Assembly (NCBI GenBank): GCA_026389655.1
Contig: JAPLHL010000451.1
Coordinates: 1-11,481, forward strand
Source of the DNA: Chloroflexota bacterium
GTDB taxonomy: Bacteria; Chloroflexota; Dehalococcoidia; GIF9; UBA5629
Direction: 5' to 3'
DNA length: 11,481 nt
The position numbers and the translations under genes are program-made. Below are positions 5,834 to 11,481 of the stretch, one piece after another. Every line of letters begins with the position of its first letter. Position 1 is the stretch's first letter. The notes below the pieces were generated by a model, which had not been told where the DNA came from, did no database searches, and saw only the letters and a list, made by a program, of their open reading frames with translations.

Positions 5834-6247
5834 ATGGCAGAATTCGGCAAACTAGAGTGGGCGACGGCATTCATGGAGGCGGTCAACGCCAGCAAAGCTT
5901 ACGAAGACGCAGCCCAAACGTGGGAAGGCGACTTCTATTTCATCATCGAACCGGGCGGCGCCATTAAAGAACCCGGGTACCAGTATGTTGACCTCTGGCA
6001 TGGCAAGTGCCGCAAAGTAGACGTGGTCGCAGCAGCCGACAAAGACAAATACAAACCCGAATTCGTTTTGTCAGCGAATATCGCTACCTGGCGGAAGGTA
6101 GCCGAGAAGAAGGTCGACCCCATCCAGGCTATCGTAACGCGCCAGTTGAAGCTCACGGGCAATATGGGCAAGGTGATGCGCGCTGTAAAGGCGGCCCAGG
6201 AACTGGTCAACTGTGTTACAAAGGTCCAGACAACGTATCCCGAGTAA
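5834..6247 (+). CDS. SCP2 sterol-binding domain protein
   Basis: This 137-residue, single-domain protein resembles the sterol carrier protein 2 fold, which holds fatty acyl chains, fatty acyl-CoA or sterols in a hydrophobic tunnel in the cytoplasm. The visible pattern is the opening helix (LEWATAFMEAVNASKAYEDA), a strand pair around GDFYFIIEPGG and YQYVDLWHGKCRKVDVV, then FVLSANIATWRKV, the DPIQAI segment and the SCP2-typical QLKLTGNMGKVMRAVKAAQ (about residues 104-122). GGGAGG at 5821-5826 is one base from an ATG at 5828 but seven from the ATG at 5834, so I chose 5834. It has a strong promoter and is followed 55 bases later by the alcohol dehydrogenase, which suggests a lipid-like substrate or carrier role for the unit. 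Confidence 0.75.
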   Translation: MAEFGKLEWATAFMEAVNASKAYEDAAQTWEGDFYFIIEPGGAIKEPGYQYVDLWHGKCRKVDVVAAADKDKYKPEFVLSANIATWRKVAEKKVDPIQAIVTRQLKLTGNMGKVMRAVKAAQELVNCVTKVQTTYPE

Positions 6248-6302
6248 CACGGCCCGTTTTCAAAATTTATTAATCCGTAGTTATAACTAAGGAGGATGTG
6301 CC

Positions 6303-7472
6303 ATGCAGTTTTTTGGTGTTCCTTTCACGGTATTTGGCGATGATTCCCTGCTATATCTGAACACAATCACAGGTAAACGCGCCTACATAGTCACGGACAA
6401 GAACATTACCAAACTCGGACTGGTTGACCTGGTGACGGCGGAACTGAAACAGGCTAACATCGAGTGCAAGATATTCGACGAAGTGGAGCCTGATCCGTCA
6501 ATCGAGACAGTCATAAAGTCGGCTAAAATCGCTTCAGATTTCAAGCCGGACTGGGTGATAGGACTGGGCGGAGGGTCGTCCATGGATGCAGCCAAATCTA
6601 CTCTGGTCTGCTACGCTGCCGGCATCGCACCACTGGATATGTCGCCCTCGGATTTCTATAACCTGAGAGCAAAGGCCAAACTTATCTGCATACCAACTAC
6701 CAGCGGAACAGGATCGGAAGCTACCTGGGCGATCGTGCTCACGGATACCGCAGGTGAGAGGAAAGTGCCTCTGGGCTCATACGAGACGCTTCCCGATGTA
6801 GCGATCCTCGATCCACGCATGGTGATGAGCATGCCGCCGCAGATAACAGGAGATACAGGAATGGACGCACTCTGCCATGCTATCGAGGGATACACGGCAA
6901 CCTGGCGCACCAAATTCACAGACGGCCCCGGCCTGCTAGCGATCCGGATTATTTTCGACAGCCTTAAAAAGGCCTATGACAATGGTAAAGATGAAGAAGC
7001 ACGCAAAGATATGATGTACGCCGCCTCAATGGCCGGGACAAGCTTCGGCAACGGCATGGCGGGTCTGGCCCACAGCACCGGACATGCTATCGGCGGGATT
7101 TTTCATATGCCTCACGGGCGGGCAGTGGGACTCTACCTGCCTTATACCATGGAATACCTGGCCTTCGGTTCGGATGAGGCCAGGGAACGTTTCGCCGAGA
7201 TAGCGCGTTTCTGCAAGTTAGCTGAGGGCGATGACAAGAAATGCTCCAAGGCCCTGATCGATGCCGTTCGCAAGCTCGCCAAGAGCGTCGGGCAGCCGCT
7301 GGCTGTGAAAGATACAAACATTAAACGCGAAGATTACGTGAAGGCGATGCCGGGTTTGATCGACCGCGCTGTGAACGAGGCCATGACCATAGCCGTCACC
7401 CGTATTCCGGAATCTGCAGACATGGAAAAAATGTTTATCTGCGCTTATGACGGCAAGTCGTGTGATTTTTAG
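6303..7472 (+). CDS. iron-containing (group III) alcohol dehydrogenase
   Basis: This 389-residue protein has full length for the Fe-ADH family, which interconverts alcohols and aldehydes or ketones with NAD(P)H in the cytoplasm. The cofactor motif is GLGGGSSMDAAK (87-98), followed by PTTSGTGSEAT (131-141). The four metal ligands are all present: D188 and H192 (TGMDALCHAIEG), H257 (GLAHSTGHAIGG) and H271 (HMPHG), with the same spacing as in characterised family members. GGAGG at 6291-6295 is seven bases before the ATG. The gene follows SCP2 on the same strand and precedes a ferredoxin-AOR pair that could take its aldehyde product to the acid, or the reverse. The substrate is not readable from sequence; butanol dehydrogenase-like and lactaldehyde reductase-like annotations are both possible. 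Confidence 0.92.
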   Translation: MQFFGVPFTVFGDDSLLYLNTITGKRAYIVTDKNITKLGLVDLVTAELKQANIECKIFDEVEPDPSIETVIKSAKIASDFKPDWVIGLGGGSSMDAAKSTLVCYAAGIAPLDMSPSDFYNLRAKAKLICIPTTSGTGSEATWAIVLTDTAGERKVPLGSYETLPDVAILDPRMVMSMPPQITGDTGMDALCHAIEGYTATWRTKFTDGPGLLAIRIIFDSLKKAYDNGKDEEARKDMMYAASMAGTSFGNGMAGLAHSTGHAIGGIFHMPHGRAVGLYLPYTMEYLAFGSDEARERFAEIARFCKLAEGDDKKCSKALIDAVRKLAKSVGQPLAVKDTNIKREDYVKAMPGLIDRAVNEAMTIAVTRIPESADMEKMFICAYDGKSCDF

Positions 7473-7501
7473 TCTGAAGAAATACAAATAACGAAAAACG
7501 A

Positions 7502-7539
7502 AAGCCGGTCGAAGCTGCCAGTGCATGCCCGACCGGCTT
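7502..7539. terminator. hairpin between adh and the ferredoxin gene, putative terminator
   Basis: AAGCCGGTCG (7502-7511) pairs perfectly with CGACCGGCTT (7530-7539) around an 18-base loop, 29 bases after the adh stop. The plus-strand continuation (CCTGTTATAAT) is only mildly T-rich, while the minus-strand continuation (TCGTTTTTCG) is more so. It may therefore terminate weakly for adh or better for minus-strand transcripts. It ends only five bases before the next promoter -10 box. Confidence 0.5.
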
Positions 7540-7541
7540 CC

Positions 7542-7550
7542 TGTTATAAT
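7542..7550 (+). promoter_or_regulatory. extended -10 promoter for the ferredoxin-AOR pair
   Basis: TGTTATAAT (7542-7550) is a full consensus -10 hexamer with the TGn extension, which can work without a -35 box. None is seen at 17 bases (TGCATG). Only eight bases separate it from the ferredoxin ATG at 7559, so transcription would start at or within about two bases of the start codon. Confidence 0.5.
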
Positions 7551-7558
7551 CCGCTTGA

Positions 7559-7825
7559 ATGACAACCGGCGTAACCAAAGACAACCGCTCCATAACCGCC
7601 GATCCTTCCAAGTGCGCGGGCTGTATTACCTGCATGCTGCACTGCTCATTCAGAATCAATAACAAATTCAACCTGTCAAAATCACGTATCCTGATAGACC
7701 GCCTGGTCGGACGGGAAAACGAGTTTGATATCAGCTTCACAGGTGAATGTGACGCCTGTTTATTATGCGCACAGTACTGCCCCTATGGAGCACTCACTGC
7801 AATTAAAACAGGGGGCATAGAATAA
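7559..7825 (+). CDS. 2[4Fe-4S] ferredoxin-like electron carrier for AOR
   Basis: The 88-residue protein holds two Cys-x2-Cys-x2-Cys-x3-Cys sets: C19, C22, C25, C29 (KCAGCITCMLHC) and C64, C67, C70, C74-P (ECDACLLCAQYCP). This is the pattern for two [4Fe-4S] clusters. The 34-residue insert between the sets is longer than in minimal clostridial ferredoxins. It resembles the small ferredoxin-like subunit that commonly sits beside AOR-family enzymes. Its TAA overlaps the AOR ATG by one base (TAATG), so the two are translationally linked and very likely form a complex or redox pair. There is no Shine-Dalgarno site upstream of ATG 7559 and no other in-frame ATG before the first cluster, which with the promoter position suggests leaderless translation. 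Confidence 0.85.
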   Translation: MTTGVTKDNRSITADPSKCAGCITCMLHCSFRINNKFNLSKSRILIDRLVGRENEFDISFTGECDACLLCAQYCPYGALTAIKTGGIE

Positions 7826-9714
7826 TGGAGTTCGGCGGTTACGCAGGCAACATACTGCATATCCACCTAACCGACGGGAGTGTCAGGAAACAGCCGCTGG
7901 ATACCGACCTGATAAAGAGCTGCATCGGCGGAGCCGGTATCAATACAAAGCTGGCGCATGACTTGATTCCCCCCAACACGGGAGCGCTTTCACCGAAAAA
8001 TGCCATCATCTTCGGCACCGGCCCTTTCAACGGCACATTTATACCCGGCGCTTCCCAGACCATGTCAATTTACAAATCGCCACTTAACGGCTCATTCCCC
8101 CAGAGCAACGGAGGAGGCAACTTCAGCCATTTCCTTAAATCATCCGGGTACGACCACCTGGTGATCACGGGCCGGTCACCGTATCCCGTTTATCTAATCA
8201 TCGAGGATGATAATATCAAACTTCAACATGCATCGGACATCTGGGGCACCGACAGTTACGATACAACAGATGATCTGAGACGGCGGCACTCCCCGTGCAG
8301 CATCATACCGATAGGGCCTGCCGGGGAAAGGCAGTCCGCTATCTCGGTAACACAGATCGATAAGGGTGGGACGATCGGTTCGGGCGGCCTGGCGGCAGTC
8401 ATGGGATCAAAAAATCTTAAAGCCATCGTGGCACGCACCGGCAGCAGATCGATAGAAGTCGCAGACCCCGGCCGCCTGCAAAGACTGGTACAGGAGATCC
8501 TCGAAAAAATAAGCACCTATCACCTCCGCACAGAGATGATGAGCGGAGGCGCAATGGCAATGACATCGGACTGGATACCTCCCGGCATTGTCGCCCGCAA
8601 TTCATCCGAGATCATCCCCTATCCACCGGATATAAACGAGATAAAAAAGCGATTTTACGAGTTGCATAAAGCGGGACGGAAGAAAATAGCCTGCGCAACC
8701 TGCCCGATGTCGGACAAGGACCGCATAGACCTTCCGGGCGGTAAAACTGTTTACGATACCGCGGTTTTCATGGAGATGGCAGCGATGACATCCTCCACTG
8801 CCCTGGCATATGTAAACGAAGGAACTACGGCGGATAAATACGCTCTCGCCTTACGGTATTACGACGAGATTAACCGGATGGGCATTGACCGTGTATACAG
8901 CTTCCAGGGCCTGGCAGACTTCGTTATCACCCTGTATGAGGATGGCATTATCAGTAAAAAAGACACAGGGGGGCTGGAGCTTGACCGCAGTTACGATACA
9001 CTCCTGAAACTCGTCCGCATGACTGCCATGCGGGAGGGATTCGGCAGCGTTCTGGCCGATGGTGTGGTCAGTGCTGCACGAAAGATCGGCAAGGGAGCAC
9101 ATGAGCACATACAGAATGTAATTAAGGGGCAGTTTATCGCTTTTGATCCACGCATGACAGGGTTTCTGCCCATGCACTTCGGCATGATGGTACATCCCGG
9201 CCGCACGCTGGGAGTATCCGCAGCTATGGGCGCGCCTTCCTACAGCCCGGGCTGGCCAATCGGCGACATGAAGAAACAGGCCGGACGCTGCGGCGTACCT
9301 GCAGCCGATATCGAGAGGCTTTTCACCGGGGATTCTTTCAACCTGGGCAGGCTGACCAGGCACGCCGAGGACTTTTTCGGAGTGTTCAACATGCTCGGCC
9401 AGTGCCACCGCTTATACATCTCACGCTTTTACAGCATGGACATACTTGCTGATTTATATTCTGCCGTCACAGGCATCCAGGTCAAAGGTGCAGACCTCAA
9501 ACAGGCCAGCAGCCGAATGTGGAAAATGTGGCATGAACTGAACTCCAGCACAGGTTTTACTCGTAAGGACGATGAACCGCCCGACATATGGTTCCAGCCG
9601 TTAAGAAGCCCCGACCGGGAGTACGATCTATACGATTATTTTCTGAAACGTCCACTGGAGAGAAAAGACATCGAAGGATACCTGGATGAATACTACAGCG
9701 AGAGGGGCTGGTAA
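7825..9714 (+). CDS. aldehyde:ferredoxin oxidoreductase family protein (tungsten/molybdenum-pterin), atypical Fe-S ligand
   Basis: The protein has 629 residues, close to the roughly 600-residue AOR length. Family members oxidise aldehydes to acids (or the reverse) at a W- or Mo-bis-pterin centre, passing electrons through one [4Fe-4S] cluster to ferredoxin. Motifs in order are IGGAGINTKLA (34-44), FGTGPFNGTFIPGA (63-76), SSGYDHLVITGR (106-117), IGPAGE (163-168), GGLAAVMGSKNLKAI (187-201), TAMREGFGSVLADGV (400-414) and LYSAVTG (544-550). The cluster motif, normally C-x2-C-x3-C plus a late Cys, reads C290-x2-C293-x3-D297 plus C527. Both pterin-binding DxxGL[DC] motifs are also altered (N350 to D355, and N522 to C527). 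GGGGG at 7811-7815 serves the start at 7825, one base into the ferredoxin stop. The substrate is unknown, and another AOR-family reaction is possible. Confidence 0.88.
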   Translation: MEFGGYAGNILHIHLTDGSVRKQPLDTDLIKSCIGGAGINTKLAHDLIPPNTGALSPKNAIIFGTGPFNGTFIPGASQTMSIYKSPLNGSFPQSNGGGNFSHFLKSSGYDHLVITGRSPYPVYLIIEDDNIKLQHASDIWGTDSYDTTDDLRRRHSPCSIIPIGPAGERQSAISVTQIDKGGTIGSGGLAAVMGSKNLKAIVARTGSRSIEVADPGRLQRLVQEILEKISTYHLRTEMMSGGAMAMTSDWIPPGIVARNSSEIIPYPPDINEIKKRFYELHKAGRKKIACATCPMSDKDRIDLPGGKTVYDTAVFMEMAAMTSSTALAYVNEGTTADKYALALRYYDEINRMGIDRVYSFQGLADFVITLYEDGIISKKDTGGLELDRSYDTLLKLVRMTAMREGFGSVLADGVVSAARKIGKGAHEHIQNVIKGQFIAFDPRMTGFLPMHFGMMVHPGRTLGVSAAMGAPSYSPGWPIGDMKKQAGRCGVPAADIERLFTGDSFNLGRLTRHAEDFFGVFNMLGQCHRLYISRFYSMDILADLYSAVTGIQVKGADLKQASSRMWKMWHELNSSTGFTRKDDEPPDIWFQPLRSPDREYDLYDYFLKRPLERKDIEGYLDEYYSERGW

Positions 9715-9752
9715 GAGGCACACCGGAATATCTCTCAAATACTAACCGGCAT

Positions 9753-11481
9753 TTAATTGTTTGCCGGGCTTAGCACGAGCAGCGCCTGTTTATCCGCCTC
9801 TACATCCTTTTTATTAAAAAGCATTGTATGATATTGCACCTTAAGCCAGCTTGAGATCATATCGTCGTAATGTTTACTGAAGACCAGGCCGCTCTGACCC
9901 GTAGAGTGCATGGCCAGTGATTTATCAGGGTTGCTCCAATCAATGATTTGCCGGTAGCTCGGAATAGCTACCACACCATAGGGATTATTGTAATCGAAAG
10001 CGGCTACATTCACTGTGTAACGTGAACCGGCAGTCGGCACCGGACCACGGCTGAATATGGGATCCAAACCGGGGACCCTGCCCAAAGGATGGCTGAATGC
10101 CGTCTGGTGAAGGGCGCCCCATTGCCATTTGGCCGGATCGGCCCCGAATTTACCGCTTAGCTCAGCCACCGCTTCGCTAAAGCTCCTTCCAAGGAGGTCA
10201 TCACGGGTCTCCTTCCCGGCGGTGCGGGTATCATCAAACCAGGTATTAACATTGTCATTAATTATCCCGATCATAAATACCATATGCACATCGCCGGAAC
10301 CACCCATAGCTTTGGCATAGTCGTTAAAAAGCCTGTCCCCTAATTTATCCTGCAGGGTATTTTTCAACATCTTCACATAGAAAACATGGAAAATTGCAGG
10401 ACCGGCCGCATCTACGCGGTCGTTGAAGTCCCATTTTTTCAATATCTCCAGCGCCTGCTTTTCCCTGTTGTCCACAGGAGATAAGCCGGTCATATATGGC
10501 GTCAATATGCCGGCCGGGATATCGAAAACGTCCGCATGCATAGCCTGGAAATCCTGCACGCTCAGCTTCTCCTTCGCTGTAAGCAAATCCGTAATGCGCT
10601 GTGCACGGTAAGGCGGAGACCAGTCATATCCCATGAAATATGAGTAGTTATCCGAGACAACTTTGTTATTGGCGGTGGCAATGAAATGCGTGGACGGGTT
10701 TAATACGGACGGCATATCCTCATAGGGTATGTAGCCGGTCCAATCATACTCACCTGTCCACCCGGGGGAAGGTACCATGCCATATCCTTTTGCGCGTATG
10801 GGCACAAGCCCGGTAGCCTGGTAACCGATATTGCCGTCCTTATCAGCATAGACTATATTCTGGCCGGGAGCGTCCCAGGTGCTTAAGGCCTGATGAAACT
10901 CATCCCAGTTTCGCGATTTATCCAGCATATAAGCGCTATACAGCAGGCGGCTGCGGCAATTGCCCGCCCATTGCATGGCCAGCGGCTGTTCCAGCCCCTT
11001 GATCACATTATCCATGAGCGGCCCGTGGACGGTCACCCGGATTTTCAGGTCCTCCGGTACGCTACGCCCCCTGACCCTGACAGGTTCATCTATCACCTGC
11101 ATATCCCGCCACTGGCCTTTATATTCATATTGCAGATTATTGGACGGATTTATCTTCTCAATATACAGGTCTTGCACATCGGCGGGCAGGTTGGTGATCC
11201 CCCAGGATATATCCTTGTTCCGCCCGATAATGACCAGCGGACAACCTGGCAGAGACACGCCCGTCACGTCAAAGCCGCCGGCATGCAACCCGGTTTCATG
11301 CCAGATCGACGGCATCATCACGGAAAGATGCGGGTCATTAGCAAGCAGCGGTTTGCCCGTCATGGACTTCTCACCGTCTATTACCCAGTTGTTGCTTCCG
11401 ACTATATCTGAGTTGCCATGCAACCCAACTGCAACCGGTGTACCTAACGGGCTGACCAATAATTCGGGCGGGACGATAAGC
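9753..11481 (-). CDS. penicillin acylase family N-terminal-nucleophile amidase, beta chain (5' end outside window)
   Basis: The frame stays open to the right edge of the window, so the signal peptide, alpha chain and spacer lie outside it. Members are made as one chain, exported in many bacteria, and cut before a Ser that becomes the catalytic beta-chain N-terminus. That Ser is at 11396-11394 in GSNNWVI, giving a beta chain of about 547 residues, near the 557 of E. coli penicillin G acylase. Other features are GKPLLANDPHL after the Ser, PADVQDLYIE with aspartates at beta positions 73 and 76 (calcium-site positions in the E. coli enzyme), TANN around beta 243 (oxyanion Asn) and YRAQRI around beta 264. 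Natural substrates range from N-acyl homoserine lactones and other N-acyl amides to beta-lactams and cannot be told here. It converges on the AOR gene, with a 38-base gap. Confidence 0.92.
   Translation of the reverse strand, partial: LIVPPELLVSPLGTPVAVGLHGNSDIVGSNNWVIDGEKSMTGKPLLANDPHLSVMMPSIWHETGLHAGGFDVTGVSLPGCPLVIIGRNKDISWGITNLPADVQDLYIEKINPSNNLQYEYKGQWRDMQVIDEPVRVRGRSVPEDLKIRVTVHGPLMDNVIKGLEQPLAMQWAGNCRSRLLYSAYMLDKSRNWDEFHQALSTWDAPGQNIVYADKDGNIGYQATGLVPIRAKGYGMVPSPGWTGEYDWTGYIPYEDMPSVLNPSTHFIATANNKVVSDNYSYFMGYDWSPPYRAQRITDLLTAKEKLSVQDFQAMHADVFDIPAGILTPYMTGLSPVDNREKQALEILKKWDFNDRVDAAGPAIFHVFYVKMLKNTLQDKLGDRLFNDYAKAMGGSGDVHMVFMIGIINDNVNTWFDDTRTAGKETRDDLLGRSFSEAVAELSGKFGADPAKWQWGALHQTAFSHPLGRVPGLDPIFSRGPVPTAGSRYTVNVAAFDYNNPYGVVAIPSYRQIIDWSNPDKSLAMHSTGQSGLVFSKHYDDMISSWLKVQYHTMLFNKKDVEADKQALLVLSPANN

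Noticed and set aside
6259..6287. Possible promoter (TTCAAA ... TATAAC) just before adh
   Set aside because: Poor -35 box, and the predicted start would fall within the Shine-Dalgarno site; read-through from the SCP2 promoter explains expression better.
8851..9408. Long minus-strand open frame of 185 codons within the AOR gene
   Set aside because: Lies entirely antisense to a clear AOR coding region and shows no recognisable domain; a shadow frame.
9746..9767. CCGGCA/TGCCGG hairpin between the convergent AOR and acylase genes
   Set aside because: Six-base stem with no T-tract and partly inside the acylase coding end; not a convincing terminator.
10893..11411. Plus-strand open frame of 172 codons within the penicillin acylase gene
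   Set aside because: Antisense to strongly conserved acylase motifs, with no ribosome-binding site or recognisable fold.

Overview
The window reads as a chromosomal stretch of a free-living, probably anaerobic bacterium. The anaerobic hint comes from a ferredoxin plus tungsten-type aldehyde:ferredoxin oxidoreductase pair next to an iron-type alcohol dehydrogenase. Shine-Dalgarno sites and sigma-70-like promoters are well formed, and most genes have moderate GC. A Chloroflexota/Dehalococcoidia-like or deltaproteobacterial-like source would fit the gene mix (SCP2 protein, AOR, amidohydrolase-2, stand-alone hisC-hisB), but I cannot fix the taxon from the sequence alone.

Layout. 1-227 is the tail of a MarR-family regulator, followed by a 74-residue two-helix membrane protein. 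534-582 is a promoter overlapped by a near-perfect palindrome, a good candidate operator. It drives an amidohydrolase-2 family protein (614-1438) that ends at a strong intrinsic terminator. 1572-3285 is hisC-hisB (histidine biosynthesis). 3286-4560 looks AT-richer than its flanks and resembles an acquired patch. It holds an exactly 100-bp perfect palindrome, a membrane-protein gene broken at that palindrome, and on the minus strand a hicB-hicA-hicB toxin-antitoxin cluster with two different antitoxin-like genes around one toxin.

4636-9714 is a run of plus-strand genes: a CrtC/AttH-like lipocalin-fold protein, an SCP2-type lipid carrier, an Fe-dependent alcohol dehydrogenase, a 2[4Fe-4S] ferredoxin and an aldehyde:ferredoxin oxidoreductase. 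The last two overlap by one base and seem to be expressed from an extended -10 promoter as a leaderless or nearly leaderless mRNA. Chemically these genes make sense together: ADH interconverts alcohol and aldehyde, AOR interconverts aldehyde and acid with ferredoxin, and the two lipid-handling proteins suggest a hydrophobic substrate. The AOR is unusual because one of its four expected Fe-S cysteines is an aspartate.

The window ends in a convergent minus-strand penicillin-acylase-family (Ntn hydrolase) gene. Essentially all of its beta chain, including the catalytic serine, is inside the window; its N-terminal part lies beyond the right edge.
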